Positions 38,989 to 53,696 of a stretch of 64,000 nucleotides of DNA are shown piece after piece. Under the pieces are notes generated by a model. It made no database searches. It was not told where the DNA came from and saw only the letters and a program-made list of their open reading frames with translations. Each line of letters opens with the position of its first letter. Position 1 is the stretch's first letter. The stretch is from Auanema rhodensis. Lineage: Eukaryota; Nematoda; Chromadorea; Rhabditida; Rhabditidae. The stretch is taken from assembly GCA_964057225.1 (NCBI GenBank), contig OZ059900.1:18863638-18927637 (forward strand), given 5' to 3'. Made by a program: the position numbers and the translations under genes.

Positions 38989-41900
38989 TCATGGGAAATA
39001 CTGTGTTTTTGTATTTTTCTAGTGTTCAGCATGTAAAATGCTTCATTTTAGTATGTAACACGCTGAAATTCGTTGCATTTGACGACTCATATGAACAAAA
39101 ATCGATTTAATCAATATTAGCCATAAGGGGGCGTGCCCTCAGAATATGCTAATTTCCTTAATTTTCTAACCCCTGTTTTTTTGTCGTGAAAGTGGAACTA
39201 GACGTTGTACGAACAATTTTGAGCTAGGTTTCATTGACATTGCATGAGTTTGAACACATGAAATCGTAAGTCAAAACCTTGTTTACAGCGAAATTTCCAA
39301 AAACTGGTTTTCCAGCATAATAAAATATTTCTCATGGGAAATACTGTGTTTTTGTATTCTTCTAGTGTTCAGCATGTAAAATGCTTCATTTTAGTGTGTA
39401 ACACGCTGAAATTCGTTGCATTTGACGACTCATATGAACAAAAATCGATTTAATCAATATTAGCCATAAGGGCGTGCCCTCAGAATATGCTAATTTCCTT
39501 AATTTTCTAACCCCTGTTTTTTTGTCGTGAAAGTGGAACTAGAACGTTGTACGAACAATTTTGGAGCTAGGTTTCATTGACATTGCATGAGTTTGAACAC
39601 ATGAAATCGTAAGTCAAAACCTTGTTTACAGCGAAATTTCCAAAAACTGGTTTTCCAGCATAATAAAATATTTCTCATGGGAAATACTGTGTTTTTGTAT
39701 TTTTCTAGTGTTCAGCATGTGAAATGCTTCATTTTAGTATGTAACACGCTGAAATTCGTTGCATTTGACGACTCATATGAACAAAAATCGATTTAATCAA
39801 TATTAGCCATAAGGGGCGTGCCCTCAGAATATGCTAATTTCCTTAATTTTCTAACCCCTGTTTTTTGTCGTGAAAGTGGAACTAGACGTTGTACGAACAA
39901 TTTTGAGCTAGGTTTCATTGACATTGCATGAGTTTGAACACATGAAATCGTAAGTCAAAACCTTGTTTACAGCGAAATTTCCAAAAACTGGTTTTCCAGC
40001 ATAATAAAATATTTCTCATGGAAATACTGTGTTTTTGTATTCTTCTAGTGTTCAGCATGTAAAATGCTTCATTTTAGTGTGTAACACGCTGAAATTCGTT
40101 GCATTTGACGACTCATATGAACAAAAATCGATTTAATCAATATTAGCCATAAGGGGCGTGCCCCTCAGAATATGCTAATTTCCTTAATTTTCTAACCCCT
40201 GTTTTTTTGTCGTGAAAGTGGAACTAGACGTTGTACGAACAATTTTGAGCTAGGTTTCATTGACATTGCATGAGTTTGAACACATGAAATCGTAAGTCAA
40301 AACCTTGTTTACAGCGAAATTTCCAAAAACTGGTTTTCCAGCATAATAAAATATTTCTCATGGGAAATACTGTGTTTTTGTATTTTTCTAGTGTTCAGCA
40401 TGTAAAATGCTTCATTTTAGTATGTAACACGCTGAAATTCGTTGCATTTGACGACTCATATGAACAAAAATCGATTTAATCAATATTAGCCATAAGGGGC
40501 GTGCCCTCAGAATATGCTAATTTTCCTTAATTTTCTAACCCCTGTTTTTTGTCGTGAAAGTGGAACTAGACGTTGTACGAACAATTTTGAGCTAGGTTTC
40601 ATTGACATTGCATGAGTTTGAACACATGAAATCGTAAGTCAAAACCTTGTTTACAGCGAAATTTCCAAAAACTGGTTTTCCAGCATAATAAAATATTTCT
40701 CATGGGAAATACTGTGTTTTTGTATTTTTCTAGTGTTCAGCATGTAAAATGCTTCATTTTAGTATGTAACACGCTGAAATTCGTTGCATTTGACGACTCA
40801 TATGAACAAAAATCGATTTAATCAATATTAGCCATAAGGGGCGTGCCCTCAGAATATGCTAATTTCCTTAATTTTCTAACCCCTGTTTTTTTGTCGTGAA
40901 AGTGGAACTAGACGTTGTACGAACAATTTTGAGCTAGGTTTCATTGACATTGCATGAGTTTGAACACATGAAATCGTAAGTCAAAACCTAGTTTACAGCG
41001 AAATTTCCAAAAACTGTTTTCCCAGCATAATAAAATATTTCTCATGGGAAATACTGTGTTTTTGTATTCTTCTAGTGTTCAGCATGTAAAATGCTTCATT
41101 TTAGTGTGTAACACGCTGAAATTCGTTGCATTTGACGACTCATATGAACAAAAATCGATTTAATCAATATTAGCCATAAGGGGCGTGCCCTCAGAATATG
41201 CTAATTTCCTTAATTTTCTAACCCCTGTTTTTTTGTCGTGAAAGTGGAACTAGACGTTGTACGAACAATTTTGAGCTAGGTTTCATTGACATTGCATGAG
41301 TTTGAACACATGAAATCGTAAGTCAAAACCTTGTTTACAGCGAAATTTCCAAAAACTGTTTTCCAGCATAATAAAATATTTCTCATGGGAAATACTGTGT
41401 TTTTGTATTTTTCTAGTGTTCAGCATGTAAAATGCCTTCATTTTAGTATGTAACACGCTGAAATTCGTTGCATTTGACGACTCATATGAACAAAAATCGA
41501 TTTAATCAATATTAGCCATAAGGGGCGTGCCCTCAGAATATGCTAATTTCCTTAATTTTCTAACCCCTGTTTTTTTGTCGTGAAAGTGGAACTAGACGTT
41601 GTACGAACAATTTTGAGCTAGGTTTCATTGACATTGCATGAGTTTGAACACATGAAATCGTAAGTCAAAACCTGGTTTACAGCGAAATTTCCAAAACTGG
41701 TTTTCCAGCATAATAAAATATTTCTCATGGGAAATACTGTGTTTTTGTATTTTTCTAGTGTTCAGCATGTAAAATGCTTCATTTTAGTATGTAACACGCT
41801 GAAATTCGTTGCATTTGACGACTCATATGAACAAAAATCGATTTAATCAATATTAGCCATAAGGGGCGTGCCCTCAGAATATGCTAATTTCCTTAATTTT

Positions 41901-43434
41901 CTAACCCCTGTTTTTTTGTCGTGAAAGTGGAACTAGACGTTGTACGAACAATTTTGAGCTAGGTTTCATTGACATTGCATGAGTTTGAACACATGAAATC
42001 GTAAGTCAAAACCTTGTTTACAGCGAAATTTCGAAAAACTGGTTTTCCAGCATAATAAAATATTTCTCATGGGAAATACTGTGTTTTTGTATTCTTCTAG
42101 TGTTCAGCATGTAAAATGCTTCATTTTAGTGTGTAACACGCTGAAATTCGTTGCATTTGACGACTCATATGAACAAAAATCGATTTAATCAATATTAGCC
42201 ATAAGGGGCGTGCCCTCAGAATATGCTAATTTCCTTAATTTTCTAACCCCTGTTTTTTTGTCGTGAAAGTGGAACTAGACGTTGTACAAACAATTTTGAG
42301 CTAGGTTTCATTGACATTGCATGAGTTTGAACACATGAAATCGTAAGTCAAAACCTTGTTTACAGCGAAATTTCCAAAAACTGGTTTTCCAGCATAATAA
42401 AATATTTCTCATGGGAAATACTGTGTTTTTGTATTTTTCTAGTGTTCAGCATGTAAAATGCTTCATTTTAGTTTGTAACACGCTGAAATTCGTTGCATTT
42501 GACGACTCATATGAACAAAAATCGATTTAATCAATATTAGCCATAAGGGGCGTGCCCTCAGAATATGCTAATTTCCTTAATTTTCTAACCCCTGTTTTTT
42601 TGTCGTGAAAGTGGAACTAGACGTTGTACGAACAATTTTGAGCTAGGTTACATTGACATTGCATGAGTTTGAACACATGAAATCGTAAGTCAAAACCTTG
42701 TTTACAGCGAAATTTCCAAAAACTGGTTTTCCAGCATAATAAAATATTTCTCATGGGAAATACTGTGTTTTTGTATTTTTCTAGTGTTCAGCATGTAAAA
42801 TGCTTCATTTTAGTATGTAACACGCTGAAATTTCGTTGCATTTGACGACTCATATGAACAAAAATCGATTTAATCAATATTAGCCATAAGGGGCGTGCCC
42901 TCAGAATATGCTAATTTCCTTAATTTTCTAACCCTTGTTTTTTGTCGTGAAAGTGGGAACTAGACGTTGTACAAACAATTTTGAGCTAGGTTTCATTGAC
43001 ATTGCATGAGTTTGAACACATGAAATCGTAAGTCAAAACCTTGTTTACAGCGAAATTTCCAAAAACTGGTTTTCCAGCATGATAAAATATTTCTCATGGG
43101 AAATACTGTGTTTTTGTATTTTCTAGTGTTCAGCATGTAAAATGCTTCATTTTAGTATGTAACACGCTGAAATTCGTTGCATTTGACGACTCATATGAAC
43201 AAAAATCGATTTAATCAATATTAGCCATAAGGGGCGTGCCCTCAGAATATGCTAATTTCCTTAATTTTCTAACCCCTGTTTTTTTGTCGTGAAAGTGGAA
43301 CTAGACGTTGTACGAACAATTTTGAGCTAGGTTTCATTGACATTGCATGAGTTTGAACACATCAAATCGTAAGTCAAAACCTTGTTTACAGCGAAATTTC
43401 CAAAAACTGGTTTTCCAGCATAATAAAATATTTC

Positions 43435-46172
43435 TCATGGGAAATACTGTGTTTTTGTATTTTTCTAGTGTTCAGCATGTAAAATGCTTCATTTTAGTAT
43501 GTAACACGCTGAAATTCGTTGCATTTGACGACTCATATGAACAAAAATCGATTTAATCAATATTAGCCATAAGGGGCGTGCCCTCAGAATATGCTAATTT
43601 CCTTAATATTCTAACCCTTGTTTTTTTGTCGTGAAAGTGGAACTAGACGTTGTACAAACAATTTTGAGCTAGGTTTCATTGACATTGCATGAGTTTGAAC
43701 ACATGAAATCGTAAGTCAAAACCTTGTTTACAGCGAAATTTCCAAAAACTGGTTTTCCAGCATAATAAAATATTTCTTATGGGAAATACTGTGTTTTTGT
43801 ATTTTTCTAGTGTTCAGCATGTAAAATGCTTCATTTTAGTATGTAACACGCTGAAATTCGTTGCATTTGACGACTCATATGAACAAAAATCGATTTAATC
43901 AATATTAGCCATAAGGGGCGTGCCCTCAGAATATGCTAATTTCCTTAATTTTCTAACCCTTGTTTTTTTGTCGTGAAAGTGGAACTAGACGTTGTACAAA
44001 CAATTTTTGAGCTAGGTTTCATTGACATTGCATGAGTTTGAACACATGAAATCGTAAGTCAAAACCTTGTTTACAGCGAAATTTCCAAAAACTGGTTTTC
44101 CAGCATGATAAAATATTTCTCATGGGAAATACTGTGTTTTTGTATTTTTCTAGTGTTCAGCATGTAAAATGCTTCATTTTAGTATGTAACACGCTGAAAT
44201 TCGTTGCATTTGACGACTCATATGAACAAAAATCGATTTAATCAATATTAGCCATAAGGGGCGTGCCCTCAGAATATGCTAATTTCCTTAATTTTCTAAC
44301 CCCTGTTTTTTTGTCGTGAAAGTGGAACTAGACGTTGTACGAACAATTTTGAGCTAGGTTTCATTGACATTGCATGAGTTTGAACACATGAAATCGTAAG
44401 TCAAAACCTTTTTTACAGCGAAATTTCCAAAAACTGGTTTTCCAGCATAATAAAATATTTCTCATGGGAAATACTGTGTTTTTGTATTCTTCTAGTGTTC
44501 AGCATGTAAAATGCTTCATTTTAGTGTGTAACACGCTGAAATTCGTTGCATTTGACGACTCATATGAACAAAAATCGATTTAATCAATATTAGCCATAAG
44601 GGGCGTGCCCTCAGAATATGCTAATTTCCTTAATTTTCTAACCCCTGTTTTTTTGTCGTGAAAGTGGAACTAGACGTTGTACGAACAATTTTGAGCTAGG
44701 TTTCATTGACATTGCATGAGTTTGAACACATGAAATCGTAAGTCAAAACCTTGTTTACAGCGAAATTTCCAAAAACTGGTTTTCCAGCATAATAAAATAT
44801 TTCTCATGGGAAATACTGTGTTTTTGTATTTTTCTAGTGTTCAGCATGTAAAATGCTTCATTTTAGTATGTAACACGCTGAAATTCGTTGCATTTGACGA
44901 CTCATATGAACAAAAATCGATTTAATCAATATTAGCCATAAGGGGCGTGCCCTCAGAATATGCTAATTTCCTTAATTTTCTAACCCTTGTTTTTTTGTCG
45001 TGAAAGTGGAACTAGACGTTGTACAAACAATTTTGAGCTAGGTTTCATTGACATTGCATGAGTTTGAACACATGAAATCGTAAGTCAAAACCTTGTTTAC
45101 AGCGAAATTTCCAAAAACTGGTTTTCCAGCATAATAAAATATTTCTTATGGGAAATACTGTGTTTTTGTATTTTTCTAGTGTTCAGCATGTAAAATGCTT
45201 CATTTTAGTATGTAACACGCTGAAATTCGTTGCATTTGACGACTCATATGAACAAAAATCGATTTAATCAATATTAGCCATAAGGGGCGTGCCCTCAGAA
45301 TATGCTAATTTCCTTAATTTTCTAACCCCTGTTTTTTTGTCGTGAAAGTGGAACTAGACGTTGTACAAACAATTTTGAGCTAGGTTTCATTGACATTGCA
45401 TGAGTTTGAACACATGAAATCGTAAGTCAAAACCTTGTTTACAGCGAAATTTCCAAAAACTGGTTTTCCAGCATGATAAAATATTTCTCATGGGAAATAC
45501 TGTGTTTTTGTATTTTTCTAGTGTTCAGCATGTAAAATGCTTCATTTTAGTATGTAACACGCTGAAATTCGTTGCATTTGACGACTCATATGAACAAAAA
45601 TCGATTTAATCAATATTAGCCATAAGGGGCGTGCCCTCAGAATATGCTAATTTCCTTAATTTTCTAACCCCTGTTTTTTTGTCGTGAAAGTGGAACTAGA
45701 CGTTGTACGAACAATTTTGAGCTAGGTTTCATTGACATTGCATGAGTTTGAACACATGAAATCGTAAGTCAAAACCTTGTTTACAGCGAAATTTCCAAAA
45801 ACTGGTTTTCCAGCATAATAAAATATTTCTCATGGGAAATACTGTGTTTTTGTATTCTTCTAGTGTTCAGCATGTAAAATGCTTCATTTTAGTGTGTAAC
45901 ACGCTGAAATTCGTTGCATTTGACGACTCATATGAACAAAAAATCGATTTAATCAATATTAGCCATAAGGGGCGTGCCCTCAGAATATGCTAATTTCCTT
46001 AATTTTCTAACCCCTGTTTTTTTGTCGTGAAAGTGGAACTAGACGTTGTACGAACAATTTTGAGCTAGGTTTCATTGACATTGCATGAGTTTGAACACAT
46101 GAAATCGTAAGTCAAAACCTTGTTTACAGCGAAATTTCCAAAAACTGGTTTTCCAGCATAATAAAATATTTC
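43435..46172 (+). repeat. 4-mer pattern with TTCTTATGGG junction
   Basis: A four-unit order recurs with an offset of 1369 bp: 184T/222A; a unit opening with TTATGGG after TTTC (43777 and 45146); common; 28C/65G. The C-to-T change in the unit's opening is seen only at these two places. In the second copy the marked unit carries 184C with 222A, so it is another mixed haplotype. Confidence 0.7.
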
Positions 46173-46512
46173 TCATGGGAAATACTGTGTTTTTGTATTT
46201 TTCTAGTGTTCAGCATGTAAAATGCTTCATTTTAGTATGTAACACGCTGAAATTCGTTGCATTTGACGACTCATATGAACAAAAATCGATTTAATCAATA
46301 TTAGCCATAAGGGGCGTGCCCTCAGAATATGCTAATTTCCTTAATTTTCTAACCCTGTTTTTTGTCGTGAAAGTGGAACTAGACGTTGTACGAACAATTT
46401 TGAGCTAGGTTTCATTGACATTGCATGAGTTTGAACACATGAAATCGTAAGTCAAAACCTTGTTTACAGCGAAATTTCCAAAAACTGGTTTTCCAGCATA
46501 ATAAAATATTTC

Positions 46513-48566
46513 TCATGGGAAATACTGTGTTTTTGTATTCTTCTAGTGTTCAGCATGTAAAATGCTTCATTTTAGTGTGTAACACGCTGAAATTCGTTGC
46601 ATTTGACGACTCATATGAACAAAAATCGATTTAATCAATATTAGCCATAAGGGGCGTGACCTCAGAATATGCTAATTTCCTTAATTTTCTAACCCCTGTT
46701 TTTTTTGTCGTGAAAGTGGAACTAGACGTTGTACGAACAATTTTGAGCTAGGTTTCATTGACATTGCATGAGTTTGAACACATGAAATCGTAAGTCAAAA
46801 CCTTGTTTACAGCGAAATTTCCAAAAACTGGTTTTCCAGCATAATAAAATATTTCTCATGGGAAATACTGTGTTTTTTGTATTTTTCTAGTGTTCAGCAT
46901 GTAAAATGCTTCATTTTAGTATGTAACACGCTGAAATTCGTTGCATTTGACGACTCATATGAACAAAAATCGATTTAATCAATATTAGCCATAAGGGGCG
47001 TGCCCTCAGAATATGCTAATTTCCTTAATTTTCTAACCCCTGTTTTTTTGTCGTGAAAGTGGAACTAGACGTTGTACGAACAATTTTGAGCTAGGTTTCA
47101 TTGACATTGCATGAGTTTGAACACATGAAATCGTAAGTCAAAACCTTGTTTACAGCGAAATTTCCAAAAACTGGTTTTCCAGCATAATAAAATATTTCTC
47201 ATGGGAAATACTGTGTTTTTGTATTTTTCTAGTGTTCAGCATGTAAAATGCTTCATTTTAGTATGTAACACGCTGAAATTCGTTGCATTTGACGACTCAT
47301 ATGAACAAAAATCGATTTAATCAATATTAGCCATAAGGGGCGTGCCCTCAGAATATGCTAATTTCCTTAATTTTCTAACCCCTGTTTTTTTGTCGTGAAA
47401 GTGGAACTAGACGTTGTACGAACAATTTTGAGCTAGGTTTCATTGACATTGCATGAGTTTGAACACATGAAATCGTAAGTCAAAACCTTGTTTACAGCGA
47501 AATTTCCAAAAACTGGTTTTCCAGCATAATAAAATATTTCTCATGGGAAATACTGTGTTTTTGTATTCTTCTAGTGTTCAGCATGTAAAATGCTTCATTT
47601 TAGTGTGTAACACGCTGAAATTCGTTGCATTTGACGACTCATATGAACAAAAATCGATTTAATCAATATTAGCCATAAGGGGCGTGCCCTCAGAATATGC
47701 TAATTTCCTTAATTTTCTAACCCCTGTTTTTTTGTCGTGAAAGTGGAACTAGACGTTGTACGAACAATTTTGAGCTAGGTTTCATTGACATTGCATGAGT
47801 TTGAACACATGAAATCGTAAGTCAAAACCTTGTTTACAGCGAAATTTCCAAAAACTGGTTTTCCAGCATAATAAAATATTTCTCATGGGAAATACTGTGT
47901 TTTTGTATTTTTCTAGTGTTCAGCATGTAAAATGCTTCATTTTAGTATGTAACACGCTGAAATTCGTTGCATTTGACGACTCATATGAACAAAAATCGAT
48001 TTAATCAATATTAGCCATAAGGGGCGTGCCCTCAGAATATGCTAATTTCCTTAATTTTCTAACCCCTGTTTTTTTGTCGTGAAAGTGGAACTAGACGTTG
48101 TACGAACAATTTTGAGCTAGGTTTCATTGACATTGCATGAGTTTGAACACATGAAATCGTAAGTCAAAACCTTGTTTACAGCGAAATTTCCAAAAACTGG
48201 TTTTCCAGCATAATAAAATATTTCTCATGGGAAATACTGTGTTTTTGTATTCTTCTAGTGTTCAGCATGTAAAATGCTTCATTTTAGTGTGTAACACGCT
48301 GAAATTCGTTGCATTTGACGACTCATATGAACAAAAATCGATTTAATCAATATTAGCCATAAGGGGCGTGACCTCAGAATATGCTAATTTCCTTAATTTT
48401 CTAACCCCTGTTTTTTTGTCGTGAAAGTGGAACTAGACGTTGTACGAACAATTTTGAGCTAGGTTTCATTGACATTGCATGAGTTTGAACACATGAAATC
48501 GTAAGTCAAAACCTTGTTTACAGCGAAATTTCCAAAAACTGGTTTTCCAGCATAATAAAATATTTC
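46513..48566 (+). repeat. 5-mer pattern tagged by GCGTGACCTC
   Basis: Units at 46513 and 48225 share 28C, 65G and a C-to-A change giving GCGTGACCTC, at a spacing of 1712 bp (five units plus two inserted bases). Another 28C/65G unit without the GACCTC change lies between them at 47541. The tag breaks the GC-rich hairpin of the monomer. Confidence 0.7.
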
Positions 48567-48908
48567 TCATGGGAAATACTGTGTTTTTGTATTTTTCTAG
48601 TGTTCAGCATGTAAAATGCTTCATTTTAGTATGTAACACGCTGAAATTCGTTGCATTTGACGACTCATATGAACAAAAATCGATTTAATCAATATTAGCC
48701 ATAAGGGGCGTGCCCTCAGAATATGCTAATTTCCTTAATTTTCTAACCCCTGTTTTTTTGTCGTGAAAGTGGAACTAGACGTTGTACGAACAATTTTGAG
48801 CTAGGTTTCATTGACATTGCATGAGTTTGAACACATGAAATCGTAAGTCAAAACCTTGTTTACAGCGAAATTTCCAAAAACTGGTTTTCCAGCATAATAA
48901 AATATTTC

Positions 48909-51900
48909 TCATGGGAAATACTGTGTTTTTGTTTTTTTCTAGTGTTCAGCATGTAAAATGCTTCATTTTAGTATGTAACACGCTGAAATTCGTTGCATTT
49001 GACGACTCATATGAACAAAAATCGATTTAATCAATATTAGCCATAAGGGGCGTGCCCTCAGAATATGCTAATTTCCTTAATTTTCTAACCCTTGTTTTTT
49101 TGTCGTGAAAGTGGAACTAGACGTTGTACAAACAATTTTGAGCTAGGTTTCATTGACATTGCATGAGTTTGAACACATGTAATCGTAAGTCAAAACCTTG
49201 TTTACAGCGAAATTTCCAAAAACTGGTTTTCCAGCATAATAAAATATTTCTCATGGGAAATACTGTGTTTTTGTTTTTTTCTAGTGTTCAGCATGTAAAA
49301 TGCTTCATTTTAGTATGTAACACGCTGAAATTCGTTGCATTTGACGACTCATATGAACAAAAATCGATTTAATCAATATTAGCCATAAGGGGCGTGCCCT
49401 CAGAATATGCTAATTTCCTTAATTTTCTAACCCTTGTTTTTTTGTCGTGAAAGTGGAAATAGACGTTGTACAAACAATTTTGAGCTAGGTTTCATTGACA
49501 TTGCATGAGTTTGAACACATGAAATCGTAAGTCAAAACCTTGTTTACAGCGAAATTTCCAAAAACTGGTTTTCCAGCATGATAAAATATTTCTCATGGGA
49601 AATACTGTGTTTTTGTATTTTTCTAGTGTTCAGCATGTAAAATGCTTCATTTTAGTATGTAACACGCTGAAATTCGTTGCATTTGACGACTCATATGAAC
49701 AAAAATCGATTTAATCAATATTAGCCATAAGGGGCGTGCCCTCAGAATATGCTAATTTCCTTAATTTTCTAACCCCTGTTTTTTTGTCGTGAAAGTGGAA
49801 CTAGACGTTGTACGAACAATTTTGAGCTAGGTTTCATTGACATTGCATGAGTTTGAACACATGAAATCGTAAGTCAAAACCTTGTTTACAGCGAAATTTC
49901 CAAAAACTGGTTTTCCAGCATAATAAAATATTTCTCATGGGAAATACTGTGTTTTTGTATTCTTCTAGTGTTCAGCATGTAAAATGCTTCATTTTAGTAT
50001 GTAACACGCTGAAATTCGTTGCATTTGACGACTCATATGAACAAAAATCGATTTAATCAATATTAGCCATAAGGGGCGTGCCCTCAGAATATGCTAATTT
50101 CCTTAATTTTCTAACCCCTGTTTTTTTGTCGTGAAAGTGGAACTAGACGTTGTACGAACAATTTTGAGCTAGGTTTCATTGACATTGCATGAGTTTGAAC
50201 ACATGAAATCGTAAGTCAAAACCTTGTTTACAGCGAAATTTCCAAAAACTGGTTTTCCAGCATAATAAAATATTTCTCATGGGAAATACTGTGTTTTTGT
50301 ATTTTTCTAGTGTTCAGCATGTAAAATGCTTCATTTTAGTATGTAACACGCTGAAATTCATTGCATTTGACGACTCATATGAACAAAAATCGATTTAATC
50401 AATATTAGCCATAAGGGGCGTGCCCTCAGAATATGCTAATTTCCTTAATTTTCTAACCCTTGTTTTTTTGTCGTGAAAGTGGAACTAGACGTTGTACAAA
50501 CAATTTTGAGCTAGGTTTCATTGACATTGCATGAGTTTGAACACATGAAATCGTAAGTCAAAACCTTGTTTACAGCGAAATTTCCAAAAACTGGTTTTCC
50601 AGCATAATAAAATATTTCTCATGGGAAATACTGTGTTTTTGTATTTTTCTAGTGTTCAGCATGTAAAATGCTTCATTTTAGTATGTAACACGCTGAAATT
50701 CGTTGCATTTGACGACTCATATGAACAAAAATCGATTTAATCAATATTAGCCATAAGGGGCGTGCCCTCAGAATATGCTAATTTCCTTAATTTTCTAACC
50801 CCTGTTTTTTTGTCGTGAAAGTGGAACTAGACGTTGTACGAACAATTTTGAGCTAGGTTTCATTGACATTGCATGAGTTTGAACACATGAAATCGTAAGT
50901 CAAAACCTTGTTTACAGCGAAATTTTCAAAAACTGGTTTTCCAGCATAATAAAATATTTCTCATGGGAAATACTGTGTTTTTGTATTTTTCTAGTGTTCA
51001 GCATGTAAAATGCTTCATTTTAGTATGTAACACGCTGAAATTCGTTGCATTTGACGACTCATATGAACAAAAATCGATTTAATCAATATTAGCCATAAGG
51101 GGCGTGCCCTCAGAATATGCTAATTTCCTTAATTTTCTAACCCCTGTTTTTTTGTCGTGAAAGTGGAACTAGACGTTGTACGAACAATTTTGAGCTAGGT
51201 TTCATTGACATTGCATGAGTTTGAACACATGAAATCGTAAGTCAAAACCTTGTTTACAGCGAAATTTCCAAAAACTGGTTTTCCAGCATAATAAAATATT
51301 TCTCATGGGAAATACTGTGTTTTTGTATTCTTCTAGTGTTCAGCATGTAAAATGCTTCATTTTAGTGTGTAACACGCTGAAATTCGTTGCATTTGACGAC
51401 TCATATGAACAAAAATCGATTTAATCAATATTAGCCATAAGGGGCGTGCCCTCAGAATATGCTAATTTCCTTAATTTTCTAACCCCTGTTTTTTTGTCGT
51501 GAAAGTGGAACTAGACGTTGTACGAACAATTTTGAGCTAGGTTTCATTGACATTGCATGAGTTTGAACACATGAAATCGTAAGTCAAAACCTTGTTTACA
51601 GCGAAATTTCCAAAAACTGGTTTTCCAGCATAATAAAATATTTCTCATGGGAAATACTGTGTTTTTGTATTTTTCTAGTGTTCAGCATGTAAAATGCTTC
51701 ATTTTAGTATGTAACACGCTGAAATTCGTTGCATTTGACGACTCATATGAACAAAAATCGATTTAATCAATATTAGCCATAAGGGGCGTGCCCTCAGAAT
51801 ATGCTAATTTCCTTAATTTTCTAACCCTTGTTTTTTTGTCGTGAAAGTGGAACTAGACGTTGTACAAACAATTTTGAGCTAGGTTTCATTGACATTGCAT

Positions 51901-53696
51901 GAGTTTGAACACATGAAATCGTAAGTCAAAACCTTGTTTACAGCGAAATTTCCAAAAACTGGTTTTCCAGCATGATAAAATATTTCTCATGGGAAATACT
52001 GTGTTTTTGTATTTTTCTAGTGTTCAGCATGTAAAATGCTTCATTTTAGTATGTAACACGCTGAAATTCGTTGCATTTGACGACTCATATGAACAAAAAT
52101 CGATTTAATCAATATTAGCCATAAGGGGCGTGCCCTCAGAATATGCTAATTTCCTTAATTTTCTAACCCCTGTTTTTTTGTCGTGAAAGTGGAACTAGAC
52201 GTTGTACGAACAATTTTGAGCTAGGTTTCATTGACATTGCATGAGTTTGAACACATGAAATCGTAAGTCAAAACCTTGTTTACAGCGAAATTTCCAAAAA
52301 CTGGTTTTCCAGCATAATAAAATATTTCTCATGGGAAATACTGTGTTTTTGTATTCTTCTAGTGTTCAGCATGTAAAATGCTTCATTTTAGTATGTAACA
52401 CGCTGAAATTCGTTGCATTTGACGACTCATATGAACAAAAATCGATTTAATCAATATTAGCCATAAGGGGCGTGCCCTCAGAATATGCTAATTTCCTTAA
52501 TTTTCTAACCCCTGTTTTTTTGTCGTGAAAGTGGAACTAGACGTTGTACGAACAATTTTGAGCTAGGTTTCATTGACATTGCATGAGTTTGAACACATGA
52601 AATCGTAAGTCAAAACCTTGTTTACAGCGAAATTTCCAAAAACTGGTTTTCCAGCATAATAAAATATTTCTCATGGGAAATACTGTGTTTTTGTATTTTT
52701 CTAGTGTTCAGCATGTAAAATGCTTCATTTTAGTATGTAACACGCTGAAATTCGTTGCATTTGACGACTCATATGAACAAAAATCGATTTAATCAATATT
52801 AGCCATAAGGGGCGTGCCCTCAGAATATGCTAATTTCCTTAATTTTCTAACCCCTGTTTTTTTGTCGTGAAAGTGGAACTAGACGTTGTACGAACAATTT
52901 TGAGCTAGGTTTCATTGACATTGCATGAGTTTGAACACATGAAATCGTAAGTCAAAACCTTGTTTACAGCGAAATTTCCAAAAACTGGTTTTCCAGCATA
53001 ATAAAATATTTCTCATGGGAAATACTGTGTTTTTGTATTTTTCTAGTGTTCAGCATGTAAAATGCTTCGTTTTAGTATGTAACACGCTGAAATTCGTTGC
53101 ATTTGACGACTCATATGAACAAAAATCGATTTAATCAATATTAGCCATAAGGGGCGTGCCCTCAGAATATGCTAATTTTTTTAATTTTCTAACCCCTGTT
53201 TTTTTGTCGTGAAAGTGGAACTAGACGTTGTACGAACAATTTTGAGCTAGGTTTCATTGACATTGCATGAGTTTGAACACATGAAATCGTAAGTCAAAAC
53301 CTTGTTTACAGCGAAATTTCCAAAAACTGGTTTTCCAGCATAATAAAATATTTCTCATGGGAAATACTGTGTTTTTGTATTTTTCTAGTGTTCAGCATGT
53401 AAAATGCTTCATTTTAGTATGTAACACGCTGAAATTCGTTGCATTTGACGACTCATATGAACAAAAATCGATTTAATCAATATTAGCCATAAGGGGCGTG
53501 CCCTCAGAATATGCTAATTTCCTTAATTTTCTAACCCCTGTTTTTTTGTCGTGAAAGTGGAACTAGACGTTGTACGAACAATTTTGAGCTAGGTTTCATT
53601 GACATTGCATGAGTTTGAACACATGAAATCGTAAGTCAAAACCTTGTTTACAGCGAAATTTCCAAAAACTGGTTTTCCAGCATAATAAAATATTTC
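48909..53696 (+). repeat. Array block H: 25T pair and spaced 28C units
   Basis: Exact 342-bp register holds here. Two consecutive units at 48909 and 49251 share 25T and 184T/222A. Units with 28C recur at 49935, 51303, 52329 and 53697, two to four units apart, and only the one at 51303 has 65G. Private changes are GAATTCATTGC near 50359 (a CpG to CpA change), CGAAATTTTC near 50927 and GCTTCGTTTT near 53069. No clean multi-unit HOR is visible. Confidence 0.6.

Larger units (their letters stand above)
37918..46876 (+). repeat. Array block G: units with scattered 1-2 bp indels
   Basis: Unit lengths here vary between 340 and 343 bp, whereas every other unit of the left array is exactly 342. I count 27 length changes, nearly all one base and mostly in homopolymers. 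Examples are +2 in ACAGAGCG at 37918-37922, an extra A near 38077, a lost G near 38788, a lost C near 38936, an extra A near 39544 and an extra T near 46875. They sum to +2, which matches the landmark positions. Several singleton substitutions also occur (ACCTAGTTTA, ACCTGGTTTA, CCTTTTTTAC). Local consensus error is the simplest explanation. Confidence 0.85.

Noticed and set aside
43347-43556. 69-codon open frame starting at ATGAGTTTGAAC
   Set aside because: Every unit has this frame, but nearly all have a TGA at codon 6. Here a single G-to-C change (ACATCAAAT) removes the stop. It lies in the indel-rich island, has no promoter or family resemblance, and is a chance opening in satellite.
49163-49372. 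Second 69-codon open frame, nearly identical to the first
   Set aside because: Same frame with a different change at codon 6 (ACATGTAAT). Two independent stop losses among some 170 copies are expected from random mutation and do not indicate coding selection.
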